Assembly: GCA_024036415.1 (NCBI GenBank)
Contig: JAMWET010000598.1
Span: 82,001-146,000 of the forward strand
Direction of reading: 5' to 3'
Origin: Prochilodus magdalenae
Taxonomy: Eukaryota; Chordata; Actinopteri; Characiformes; Prochilodontidae
DNA length: 64,000 nucleotides
The notes under the pieces were generated by a model. That model was not told the origin of the DNA. It saw only the letters and a program-made list of their open reading frames with translations, and ran no database searches. Position numbers and translations under genes: made by a program. Numbering within the stretch: the stretch's first letter is position 1; the number at the start of each line of letters is the position of its first letter. This document shows, in pieces, positions 44,008-54,965 of the stretch.

Positions 44008-44585
44008 AAGTATAGGACTTTGTGAAGATGGTGCTGCTTTATATTTAGGTCAAGCTGTAGATTAACACTAGGCCAAATGCTCAGTAAATGATGCTATCTT
44101 TCTATTTGGGCCAAGTTGGGCCAGTCAGTACTAGTCTAATTCTAAAATATTTATTATTATTATTTTCATTATTATTATTATTTGGCCCAACTTGGCCCAA
44201 ATGAAAGGATAGCACAATCTTCATGTCATGGCATATATGGCCTGGTACTAATGGGGGGTCTTGATTTTAGATGCCACCAGATGATCAGTCTGGAGCGACA
44301 GTTGTGGCTCTGTCAGAGTAATACCTGAATGGAGAGAATTTTTTCCCCGCCACTGTTGCCTCTGACATGCTCAAGGTGGGCTTGGACTCGGTCCCCCACC
44401 CTACCCCCCATATGTCTGTACATTAACTCTGTGTTTTTCTCTTTTTATCACAAACTGATTTTCTGTGAAGCTGCTTTGAGACAACGTTGGTTGTAAAAAG
44501 AACTATACAAATAAATATTGATTGATTGATACAGCTTGGCCTAAATATAGAGCAGACCCATCTTTTTTGTAAGTCCAAAGTAGTA
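44008..44585. mobile_element. Inverted-repeat element split by a retroelement 3' end
   Basis: Left arm 44008-44123. Right arm 44181-44256 plus 44531-44585. Pairs include TTTGGGCCAAGTTGGGCCA with TTGGCCCAACTTGGCCCAAA, and TATATTTAGGTCAAGCTGT with ACAGCTTGGCCTAAATATA. The right arm is interrupted at one point by the family L segment, so removing 44257-44530 restores the pairing. The spacer 44124-44180 is an AT/TTA-rich core. Confidence 0.88.
44257..44530 (+). mobile_element. Family L retroelement 3' end with (ATTG)n tail
   Basis: Ends GTGAAGCTGCTTTGAGACAA, CGTTGGTTGTAAAAAGAACT, ATACAAATAAAT and then a short ATTGATTGATTGAT tail. This is the reverse complement of the opening of 25593-25960. A 5'-truncated non-LTR-type insertion is the simplest reading. 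Confidence 0.7.
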
Positions 44586-47089
44586 ACAACAACAATAATA
44601 ACAATAATAATAAATACACTAAAATTGTAAGTACTTCAATACATGGCAACATGTAATGCAGACATATTTGAAGTTCCTCCATAAGAAGCCTGTGTTTACC
44701 CCTTTAACACCACTGCACTGATGCTAATAATTTCCAAAAGCCAATTTATGGGATTCACAATATTATGTTAGCGTCCTGCATCTGTAGCAGCACATAACAT
44801 AGATATTTATAGCTTATAAGTGCTTATAACTGACATTCCATTGAAATATTGTCTGCCATTTTACAGGACTCCACAGTAATAGTTTAGAATAGTGTTCTAC
44901 TCATGTTGTTGTTGATAGAAGAGCAATGCTATAGCACCGTGACTGTTCTGTTAGCTTGTTACCGCTATATTTAATGGTGCACATCAATATTTAAACCTTT
45001 GAGTTTGACCTCTAGTAAGCCAGATGGCATTGATGTACTGCTGCGTAATATGATGCTCCAGTGCGTGACCTTTCTAGAGGTGCTGTTTTTTACCACTACC
45101 ATAAAGTATAATGACTTGCCATCAAAGGTCCTGAGGATATGCAAAAGACTCTGGAACATAAGCAGCACATAACCGGTACTACTGTGCAGAATACCCCATG
45201 TTATTCAGGGAGGGAGTCCGATGTTGACCGAATGCTAACCAATGTGTTATAGCAGTGCTGATGCTAGCTTCAGTAGCAACATAAATAGTTGGTTTAACAA
45301 GTTTTTTGCATATGATATTTTTTGTGTTGGTATATAGTCATCCACACATTAACTTCTATCACTGTCTTGGGAAATTGGGCAAGATCTTCAGATTTACTAC
45401 TATGCTACAGTATATTTTCCTGAGCCTGGGTGTCTGTTTTCTTAATAGACAGCATCACTTTTTATTAAGCTTATTTGCAGCATCTGGGGGGCTCCAGGAG
45501 GCACCATTTAATCTTCTACTCAACATTTTGATAGAGTAAATTTTTAGTCACTACATCTAAATAAAGAAGATGCTGAACTGAACACAACCTGATTATGCCA
45601 TCTCTACCGATTGGAAGAGGCATACCAATTAAGCTAAAGCAATCCACTATAGGTCACTAGAGAGCTTTTCAATAGATACACTTTTACTGTTCTCATCCAC
45701 AGTGTAAAACAATGTTCAGAACAATGCGTTACCAAACGGTTGATTCTTCTTTTTGCTAAAGGTGTTTATGCTAAGCCATTGTAATCAAAATTGGCTACTT
45801 GTTTTATTATAACTCCAAACAAACAACCTAGGGTTCATAAAGAGGTTCCATACTTCACTGGACTCCCTGTACTTGACCTTGACTTTGCATTACTTGCATT
45901 TCAAGCTACCTTCAAAGCACTTGAAGCCAGAAACATATAATGACAAATTTACATTTCATAATATGAGTAGCTGATAGAGATGAGGTTCACCCAACTCTGG
46001 GGACAAAAGCGCAGCAACCTCATAATGTTCCTAGTACAAACATGCAAAAGACTAATGCATAATGGATGATGAAGCAAAAGACGAGCAACAAAAGTGCTTC
46101 GCTGACAGAACGGGCATGCCACTGAGCCGTCAGACATCTCCAGACATCACCGGCTCTAATGATCAGACTGAGGAAGCAAACACTGCAAACTTTTAGTGTT
46201 ATTACAAAGCACATTTTCTCCCCTGCTGGAATAATGAGGCAATGAACAGTAGTCATTGATTTCCAAGCTTTGTGATACCAATTGGGATGGAATAGAACCG
46301 GGTCCTTTGGCTGGTGGATACACGAGAAAGAACAAGGGGGAGGAAGAAAATGCATCACCTGTTTAGCCACTCCGAAGCGGCTTTGTAAGAGAAACACAAG
46401 GCGAAGAGGCGTTCGGATATTACGGGTAATTTCGCGCAGAGAGAGAGAGAGCTCCAAAAATAACATAAATTGAAGAAGCCGGTTTTTACGGCACCCATTC
46501 ATTTTCCAAACTACTGGCTTTGTAATGAGTGAAAAATTTGACGCTTATGCAGAAAATTGTTCTAATAGTCTAGTCTAGACGCTTCCACTTGTGTTTCTAT
46601 TTGACTTCCTCTTTCTGCATTATTTAGGGTTTCTTTTTTATGACCATCTAAAAGGTCTCATCACAGGGAATGGGCCCTCTTTTTGTCCAGAGCCAGACAA
46701 ATCCTGGAAGGAAATAAGCTGGAGAGGCTGCGGTGAGGGCCTGAATCTAGGACAGATTTTTCACCATTTAGCAGGCCAGTGAAGCAAGACCGTATGCAAA
46801 GGCTAGAGGAACAGCCATACCTGTATGCGTTATGTAGTCTTCGCCCTACATTCCTGCTCTTCTGATCATTTTTCACAGGTTTATAGGAGAACAAAACCTC
46901 CAGAAACAAAGAAACTAGCTCCAGCTATGCTCTCAATCCAGAGGAATACTTCTAAAATGTTTTTTTCTTGAGGGAAAGCTCAGGGTACAACCTAGCATTG
47001 CATCATATCTGATACAGATATTTGGTTGAGGTGGTTAAGCAGCTTGGATGAGCGTTTAGTCATTTGTCTTCACCTTACATATAGAAATG
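44586..47089. other. No gene recognised; mostly unique DNA
   Basis: A short (AAT/AAC) run near 44585-44612. The 160 aa minus-strand frame at 46020-46502 is the longest here outside repeats. It shows no domain, has unusual composition (Leu/Phe/Cys-rich), and is overlapped by an opposite frame. 46150-46560 is repeat-free and could be conserved non-coding DNA. Confidence 0.4.
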
Positions 47090-47640
47090 AGTCACCATTG
47101 GCTTCAAGGTGGTAGTAAGTTCAGGTTCCTGCAGTTGACGTTAGCATGATCAGGCTATACCTAGTGGTTGGTGTAGCTCAGCAGATAACAGCACTACTCA
47201 CCAGGGTGTCACACCACATGTGGGAGACTGGGGTTTGAATCCTGGTCTGGGGGACTAAGCTATGCTACACCAATAAGAGTTCTTGGGCAAGACTCCTAAC
47301 ACCGCACTGGCCTCCCCGTAACATGATTACCCTTGTAGGTCGCTCTGGATAAGAGCCTCAGCTAAATGGCATGGATGTAAACTACTTGTGGGGTGTGAGT
47401 GACGGGATCCATAGACTGGGAAGGCTCCGAAGCAGATGTTAATGATTGGCTAAAAGGAGTGACTGAGCATTTGGTTGTGGCCAAAGACCATAGTGTGAAG
47501 GAAGTAGCTGAATCAGCAGGTGTATGGAAGCGTACGGTCATACAGGTCTACCAGCGGTGGCTAAAATCCTCGGAATTGGGGCAGGGAAGATATCCACCAA
47601 ATCTGGCCCAACTCCAATCACAGCTGTTAACATCTGGAGG
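47090..47640 (+). mobile_element. Tc1-like family B copy interrupted by a SINE
   Basis: The 5' end (TCAAGGTGGTAGTAAGTTCA, GGTTCCTGCAGTTGACG) lies at 47110-47155. After the SINE the sequence resumes with GAGTGACGGGATCCATAGAC and a frame reading VVAKDHSVKEVAESAGVWKR then TVIQVYQRWLKSSELGQG. This is the best preserved N-terminal DNA-binding stretch of family B in the window, without the K-Q-R frameshift seen in other copies. The rest of the transposase is missing. Confidence 0.82.
47160..47388 (+). mobile_element. tRNA-derived SINE, family S, complete
   Basis: GGTTGGTGTAGCTCAGCAGA head, GGGGTTTGAATCCTGG B box, CTTGGGCAAGACTCCTAACA body, and the GTAGGTCGCTCTGGATAAGA then CTCAGCTAAATGGCATGG tail. 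Inserted in the family B transposon. Confidence 0.88.
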
Positions 47641-47940
47641 CTGGAAGTTTAGGTGGTTTATGTTGCTTGCTCTTTGTGTGCATATTTAATATGTTATTCC
47701 GTGTCCAGAGTTGTTAGGGTTAGTTAGGGGGGTCATCAACAGGGTGATGTCTGTGGTGACCACCTCTGTGAGTTACTGTGTACAAGTATATGTCTGCCTG
47801 CCCTGGTGTTGAATAAAGATCATGGCAGAATCTCGGCCTCCCCCGTGCCTTACTCGACATCAGTGCTGCCGTACACTGACATTAAGAGAGCCATCTGCTA
47901 GTGTACAAGCGGGCTGAATGAGGTTCCCCCTTCTGTAATA
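47641..47940. other. Unassigned; LTR-like 3' end possible
   Basis: GTGTTGAATAAAGATCATGG has a poly(A) hexamer about 65 bp before a TGACA (near 47877-47881). This is reminiscent of an R-U5 segment, but no matching 5' TG end or target duplication could be fixed. No gene otherwise. Confidence 0.3.
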
Positions 47941-48655
47941 GCGGCACCCAGAAGGCATCAACCAACAGGAATGAAGCTTGGTGGGTACGTTTGACCTTGT
48001 GAGAGATGCAAATGATTGGAGTATTACGCCCCGCGGATGCATGTGACGTAAGCACGGACGGGCTTTATCCCTGTACCTGACTGACCAAACAGTGAGCAGT
48101 GATGCCCTTCATGACTCATCCTGTTAGTGCCAGCAGCATTGGAAGATGACTACATGCACGCAGACCGTTACGACAATTGCCCTTAACACCATGCCAACGT
48201 TGCCAAACACTGCAATGGTGCTGTGCCAGACTGTCATGGAGTGACTCAGAATGGCAGCAGGTCATCTTCAATGACGAGTCCTGCTTTAGTCTTGGTGGAG
48301 ACGACCAATAAATCAGTGTGTGGAGGCACCGTGGTCAGCACCAAGATGAACGGTTTGTTGCCACACCTCCAGAAGGCCTGGTGTCACTCCACCTCCACCT
48401 CCACCCCTACCGCACCATCTGCAGGAACTGTGTGAGGATGTTCAAGCTGCATGGGATGGATTATCACAGGACACCACTAGGAACCGCCACAACTCCTTGC
48501 CAAAACGTCTGGCGTGTTGGGTTAGCGAACATGGCGGCCCAACGCCATACCGAGAGACAGACTTCTGTATGTGTAGCTCAATAAATATGGATCATATGTA
48601 TCATAATCTATTGTTCCTGGTGATCTTTATCTTCCTTCCTAACAGCCCTGCATGC
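47941..48655 (+). mobile_element. Tc1-like transposon, family A, internally deleted
   Basis: Starts at GGCACCCAGAAGGCATCAAC (terminal repeat). It contains WQQVIFNDESCF-type coding sequence (near 48255) and a VWRHRGQHQDERFVAT segment. The shared join CAGAAGGCCTGGTGTCACTC follows, with an extra CCTCCA repeat. The C-terminal part (KHGGPTPY-like) ends in GAACATGGCGGCCCAACGCC. The right terminal repeat is truncated at CTAACAGCCCTGCA. Confidence 0.82.
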
Positions 48656-49843
48656 AACATCATCACCATCATTCTTTTAATGGTGAGTGTAAACAGTTCC
48701 CATCATGAACTCCATTACTGCACTCCAGTATTCACCTCATTCACATATCGCTTGTCACATTCCCTATTCAGTTTAAATTGGGCCACATTAGGGTCTCAGC
48801 AGCCCACCCACATTGTCCTAGGTCCCCCGTGCTCCATGTGTGTAGTTGCTTATGTAGAACAAAGAACACCTAGAGGATGTCTAGGTTAAAACCTAGGAGC
48901 ACTGCAATATATAAATCTGGAAATTCCTTATAACCAGTGTTCTCTAGTCTGCCCTCTAGTGGAAGCCTCCAGTAGCACGCATCGCATATAGGCAGGAATA
49001 GTTTGGTTCACGACGCAGTCAGATGTCTACGCGAATGCATGACCATACAGCAAATGTATCTCTAGCCTGAAATGTCAGTTCTTCTGTCTTTACAGTCAGC
49101 CTTCTCTCCAATTTGGGCTCTATTGGAAGAACAGCTCAACTAAACACCGCGATGCATTCAAACCAGTGTTAGGGAAAAGTGTGCGGGGCCTAATCATCTG
49201 GAGTGCAATGTGGTGAATGCTGACCTTGTTAAAATAAAGAATGCCCGTGTCCACCTCTCTGCTGAGGAGAGCTCAGTACGGCGAGCTGTTTTATTCTGAA
49301 ATATCTTCTGCTGTGGACAAACCAGATCCATCAGAACGGTAATGCCTCGCAGTGCTTTCACTGTTCCTGAATTATGCTTCCACCGTGTGCCAAAAGTGCC
49401 GCTTTCATCCCAGTATAAACAATTCATTGTTGTGTTTGAGTTGGGTTAGGTGCTGGAAGCTTCCCAACATACGTGGAGTGACATCCTGTAGGTGTCTACT
49501 GTAATGAGATTGGCAAATAAGCATGCTAATTCGGTTCAACGTGGCCAAGCAATTAGAGACGCGGTGTGAAGGAACAGCGGCTGCGGCTTTGAACAATCCC
49601 TATATGTTATTGAAGTGATGTGGAATGCCATTTCCCTTGTGACTGTTCTCGCCCACATTCTGGTGTACATATATTAAAATTCGCATATTAAAATTGTTGT
49701 AAACTCATTTGAAAATGATCATTTGATTCATTTCTCAGATATTCTTTACTTGTTTAAGTGATTTACCGGATAACTTAAATCATGTTTCTAATGTGCAAAT
49801 ATGCAAAATCATCTTCCAATATGGGAATCAAAATGAGAAATTT
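48656..49843. other. No gene recognised
   Basis: Unique-looking, including CAGTCTGCCCTCTAGTGG-like debris near 48945. 49150-49640 is repeat-poor. A 130 aa plus-strand frame at 48497-48889 begins inside the Tc1 relic and has no domain. Confidence 0.4.
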
Positions 49844-49980
49844 TAAGATAATCCTTTATTGATCCCACAGTGAGGAATTTTGCAATGTTACAGCAGCACA
49901 GAAGAAGGAACAGAAATGTCAGGAAAAATACAAAAATTAAAAAAGATCTACATACAAAAAGTACAGAAAAATATTTTATA
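49844..49980 (+). repeat. Dispersed repeat, ATCCTTTATT-GATCCCACAG type
   Basis: AAGATAATCCTTTATTGATC, CCACAGTGAGGAATTTTGCA and GTTACAGCAGCACAGAAG. Homologous over about 135 bp to 54811-54965. Known to me as a common teleost repeat end; the parent element is not assigned. Confidence 0.7.
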
Positions 49981-50704
49981 ATTTTAAAACATTATAATAT
50001 TATTTTATATTTTAAAATGTATAAATTATAATATAATTTTATATTTTAAAAATATATAAATATATTTAAATTAAATACCTAAAATTTAAACATATAAAAA
50101 TAAATATATATATATATAAAATACTATACTATATAAAAAAATAGTTTGCAATAAATTTTAAGGCCTATCAATTAGATAAAAAAAAAAATTTACTTGCCAA
50201 GATATCATTCATGCCACATAGTCCATAGTATGGACATTTCTGTACCGGTTCGGGCAGCTATGACAATATTTTATAGCATTATCTTATTATAAAGGTGTTA
50301 TTACTGTGTTATTACTGCAGTTACAAGTACAACTGACATCTCAATCAATTCAGTAAGTACTGATTGGTTTAAATGCATCTGCAGCATTTGGGTTATACAC
50401 GCCATTTCAAAAAAGATTGATAAGCTATGCCCCCTTATGCTTATAGAATGTATAAGCTTGTAGAACCCTTTTAGAAATGGTTCTGTATAGCACTAAATAG
50501 GGTTCAGCTTGTAAAAATAGAAGAGCACTTTCTGGTGCTATACAGAACCGCCCATTCTCTCTCAGTCATGAAGACTTAATATGTACTAGTACTAATTAAT
50601 ATAACTAAGTTTACGCACTGCCATATACACAACATATACACCAGCCTAAATATAAACATTGCACAAATAGTTGCATAGATATATATGCATATTAGCATAG
50701 ATGC
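49981..50704. other. AT-rich DNA with a small inverted repeat
   Basis: Very AT-rich at 49981-50190. At 50472-50494 and 50535-50559 the words AGAAATGGTTCTGTATAGCAC and GTGCTATACAGAACCGCCCA form an imperfect hairpin of about 22 bp. Confidence 0.6.
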
Positions 50705-51276
50705 TAATGATTCAGGTTTCATGCTCGGCTGCACATGTGACGTAAGCAAGGACAGGTCTTGTCGCTGTATCTGACCGACCCAACATTCAGTGAGTAGTGA
50801 TGTCCTCCATGAGTCATCTTGTTAGTGCAGCACCAGTGGACTGTAACACAACCTCAACATCACGAGAGACTACAATGGTCTCATGCCACACTGTCATGGA
50901 GTGACTCAGAATGGCAGCGGGTCATCTTCAGTGACGAGTCCCGCTTTTGTCTTGGTGGAGGCGACCAACGAATCCGTGTGTGGAGGCACTAAGCTGAATG
51001 GTTTGTTGTCATTTGCCCCATGTGAGAATTATTAAGCTGCATGGAATGGATTATCACAGGACACCATTAGGAACCTCCATGCACAGCATCCATCTGGCAT
51101 GTTGGGTTTGCAAACATGGCGGCCCGACACCATACTGAGAGACAGACTTCTGTATGTGTAGCTCAATAAATATTGATTATATCAGTCTAAATGTATCATC
51201 AGTTATTGATCCTGGTAACCTTTATCTTCCTTCCCAACAGCCCTGCACTCCCACACCTCCTTCTGGGTGCAGCTAC
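50705..51276 (+). mobile_element. Tc1-like transposon, family A, different deletion
   Basis: Has WQRVIFSDESRFCLGGGDQR coding sequence (about 50912-50970) followed by IRVWRH. The inner join lies near 51013 (GTCATTTGCCCCATGTGAGA) instead of the usual one. The KHGGPTPY-like C-terminus and right end CTTCTGGGTGCAGCT are present. Confidence 0.8.
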
Positions 51277-51810
51277 TGTTTTGATGATGGAGGTTTGCTC
51301 TAATATTGATTGGAATTTTCTAATGCTAACTATTTAAGTGCTGCATATGGGTTTGATTGGGGTTGTATTTCACTCTGTAACATACCCTTGAGCTATGCCA
51401 TGGTCTGCTCATTTAAACACTGTCTGGAATCACGTGTAATTGCGGATGTTAGCCTTTTTTTAGGAGCCCTCTCTTTCCCTGTTGCCAGCACCTGCATATC
51501 ACATTTCGATGAACTCCAGAGCTGGAGTAGCTGAGCGGCACAGTGGAGCTGTCAGCTGTCAATATTTAACTCCTGTGATGAAGTGGCTGAGGAAGAGCCG
51601 GGGTGTAGATGCCACTCTCTGTGGTTACAGAGCTGGTTAGACGATATGGCTCAAGAGTGTCATATCCAAAACACTGTACAGAGAAAGTGCTGGTTTTATT
51701 GCCTGCAGACAGCTGTTATTAAGATTTCAGCATGACGCTGGACAGCTCACTTCTTCATTCAAATTCCTATAGCCACAGAAAAACGATTTCCTATTATTGG
51801 TACATGTAGC
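51277..51810. other. Unique DNA, no gene recognised
   Basis: Repeat-free and compositionally balanced. A 74 aa plus-strand frame (51310-51534) has no splice context or domain. Could be regulatory. Confidence 0.35.
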
Positions 51811-52668
51811 CCTTCAGTCCCAGTGTAGTTCTTCTTTCCCAGTGTAGCCCTACAGTCCCAGTGTAGTTCTTCTTTCCCAGTGTAGCCCTACAGTCCCAGT
51901 GTAGTTCTTCTTTCCCAGTGTAGCCCTTCAGTCCCAGTGTAGTTCTTCTTTCCCAGTGTAGCCCTTCAGTCCCAGTGTAGTTCTTCTTTCCCAGTGTAGC
52001 CCTCCTGTCCCAGTGTAGTTCTTCTTTCCCAGTGTAGCCCTTCAGTCCCAGTGTAGTTCTTCTTTCCCAGTGTAGCCCTTCAGTCCCAGTGTAGTTCTTC
52101 TTTCCCAGTGTAGCCCTTCAGTCCCAGTGTAGTTCTTCTTTCCCAGTGTAGCCCTCTTGTACCAGTGTAGCCCTTCTGTCCTGGTATAGCCCTTCTGTCC
52201 CATTGTAGCCCTCCTGTCCCAGTGTAGCCCTCCTGTACCAGTGTAGTTCTTCTCTCCTAGTGTAGCCCTCCTGTCCTAGTGTAGCCTATCTGTCGCCGGT
52301 GTAGCCCTCATGTCCCAGCGTAGTCCTCATGTCCCAGTGTAGCCCATCTGTCCCAGTGTAGCCCATCTGTCCCAGAGTAGCCCTTCTGTCCCAGTGTAGC
52401 CCTTCTGTCCCATTGTAGCCCATCTATCCCTGTGTAGCCCTTCTGTCCCAATGTAGGCCTCCAGTCCCTGTGTAGCCCTCTTGTTCTGGTGTAGCCCTTC
52501 TGTCCCGGTGTAGCCCTTCTGTCCCGGTGTAGCCCTTCTGTCCCGGTGTAGCCCTTCTGTCCCGGTGTAGCCCTTCTGTCCCGGTGTAGCCCTTTTGTCC
52601 CGGTGTAGCCCTTCTGTCCCGGTGTAGCCCTTCTATTCCAGTGTAGCCCTCCCGTCCCAGTGTTCATT
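51811..52668. repeat. 19-bp minisatellite with 38-bp higher-order units
   Basis: In the left half two 19-mers alternate: AGCCCTTCAGTCCCAGTGT and AGTTCTTCTTTCCCAGTGT, making a 38-bp unit repeated about eight times with few changes. In the right half mainly one 19-mer type repeats (AGCCCTTCTGTCCCGGTGT), with C/A variants. About 45 monomers in total. The 119 aa minus-strand frame is its translation. Confidence 0.97.
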
Positions 52669-54810
52669 TTCTTGCAATTGTCTTGCAGCTACATCCTAGT
52701 GCAATGACTGTCTGTGACGTGAAACCCTGGTACAGACATACGTGGAGAGACACTGAGGAATTCCATTTTTGATGTCAGTACCATTCTAATACTATTATGA
52801 AGAATCCGTAACATCCATAATAACTCAACACTGAGGCACACTGAAGAGCAGGGCTACAGATACCAAAGACAACACTAGAAATGCCTGGTTATTGAATACT
52901 AACAAACTAAACATGAGTTATGAATAAGACTCTTAGAAGAACATGTAAATAAGCACTGAATGTCATTAGCAATGCTTGCTAATTTTATTTATGATAGAAC
53001 TACCATTCATACACTGTTATCCTTAACGTTGGTATACAGTGATGAGCAGGGCTATGTATGCAAAAGACGAGACTAGAAATGCCTGGTTATTGAATGCTAA
53101 CAAACTAAACATGAGTGACAGCAATAACTAAGGGGTGGAGCTTGGAAGACACTTACTTCAGTTTTCTCACATATTATACGATTCTTAGAAGAACAAAATC
53201 CTGTAGCTTATTTCAGTAATTATAACTTGTTTACAGTGTTTTGCTTCTGTTCATATCACTTCCCGTGTTTGCTGTAAAACCTGCTCAGTGGTCTTAACTC
53301 TTCGTTTAATCAGCCGACTGCCCCTAAATGATCTAACCACGGGTGGAGCATTTAACAGGACTGACGAGATTAGAGGTCAGCACCATTACTTTGTTGGACT
53401 GATGACAGACTCAGTGTTCTGACTCACCATCACATCTAAAAGGTCCAAAGTGGCATTAGGAGGACTGGAGCTAGCATGCTAACTTCAGTATAATTCCCTG
53501 CAACCCAACACATGATGTCTTTTGTGTACTATCAATACTGTCATTTCAAATAGAAACAAGTTCATTGATCTTATAATATTCCTACACTAAATTAAAAATG
53601 AGAAATGAAAAAAAGAGAAAAAAATGTATACCAGATTTATACCACACCTACTCACATTTATAATCCCAATAATCCCAATTAATAAGCACTAATATGCAGT
53701 ATACACTTGCACAGGTGTGTTCTATTACGTCCATTATTATTATTATTATGGGGACAGGGTGAGACTATAACCATAATATTTTCTGCTTAAAGCTTATATT
53801 TTTGTTTTATATTTGTATTTGTGAAACTGGTTGGAACATTAAATTAAAACGAATGGTAGTTTTTTCAGGCTACAGGTTCTCCACAATGGAGGGATAATGA
53901 TGTATATGTAGCATTATCAGCATTATTAAAATGGAGAAACTTCTATAAACAATAGTTATGAAAACAAATACAGTTCTGGTTCAAGGAATGGTCATTTTTC
54001 ATTAGATAGGTTGAGGATGACTACAAGCCCCCCCCCAAAAGAGCAACACGTATCCCGTTACATACCAGATAAACACCAACACCACACTCTCAGTGCTCAG
54101 AACCCTGTCCTAGCACTGTATGTATATACACTAGGTCACTGACTTGTGCAACAACATTAGCTTTCTCTAGTGAAGAGTAGTTCGCATAACCCCCGTGATT
54201 GCTTGACGGTACAAGTAGGCCAATAATCTGTCATCCTGTTCACTCAACAGCCTAGTTCATTATATAATCCCTTGCGTTGTATAACAGCAAGGATTCGGTG
54301 TGCCTCTTTTGACGGTACGACTTTAATATGACAACAGATCTCTTTTTATAGCTGCTTCTTCCTCCGAACCTCCCTAGCTGCAGTTCAGCCGCAGGGGAAT
54401 CAAGATTTCATGATTACCGTAGGCACTTTTTCCCCCTTCCTCATCAATTTTTCAGCACTGACGCTAACCTGTACATGCTGCGCTCAAATATTATGGGCAC
54501 AACAGTGAGAATTACCCTGAAACGTGATGAGGGCCTCGATGCCCTTCCTGCAGTGGTAGGAGGTCACCACTTTCCTCTCATCTGGTGTGATGGAGGGGAT
54601 GAAGGGTTGAAGCTATAGTACTGTGGCATCAGTTCTGTCCTGCTTGTTCTTTCAGTACAGGGTTGATCCTAATGTTGATTCTTTTTCTAATTCCTCATTT
54701 AATACATGATGTATTACGTCTATAGGCAACACAGTTCACTTTACTCACATGCGAGGTATGTGGCCATTAGCCATAAAACAGACCTTGTGCTTCTATAAAT
54801 AAGCAATAAC
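52669..54810. other. No gene recognised; one local duplication
   Basis: 52848-52950 and 53042-53195 are two copies of a segment holding AGAAATGCCTGGTTATTGAA, CTAACAAACTAAACATGAGT and CTTAGAAGAACA. The second copy has an extra ~55 bp before the last word. TTA repeats lie near 53733 and a C-run near 54030. 54360-54540 is repeat-free. Confidence 0.5.
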
Positions 54811-54965
54811 AGATAAGATAAGATAAGATAATCCTTTATTAATCCCACAGTGAGGAAATTTGCAATGGTACAGCAGCACAGAGGAAAAAACAGAAGTGTC
54901 TGGAAACACACAAATAACAAATAAGGTCTATAAACAAAACGTACAGAAAATAGAAATAAAATACT
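54811..54965 (+). repeat. Dispersed repeat, (AGATA)n-ATCCTTTATT type
   Basis: AGATAAGATAAGATAAGATA leads into ATCCTTTATTAATCCCACAG and TGAGGAAATTTGCAATGG. Homologous to 49844-49980. Confidence 0.75.

Noticed and set aside
46020..46502. 160 aa minus-strand frame, longest outside repeats and rtn4r
   Set aside because: No domain, no recognisable family, no convincing start or splice context. Overlapped by an opposite-strand frame. A protein search with no hit in other fish would confirm rejection.
47641..47940. Possible second LTR (poly(A) hexamer then TGACA)
   Set aside because: No matching 5' TG end or target duplication could be fixed, so it is kept only as an unassigned segment.
51811..52140. 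CRISPR-like regular repeat spacing
   Set aside because: Both 19-bp parts of each 38-bp unit are repeated, so there are no unique spacers. The DNA is vertebrate.
52308..52667. 119 aa Gly/Arg/Thr repeat frame on the minus strand
   Set aside because: Translation of a 19-bp minisatellite. 19 is not a multiple of three, so the repeat peptide only reflects frame cycling without stops.
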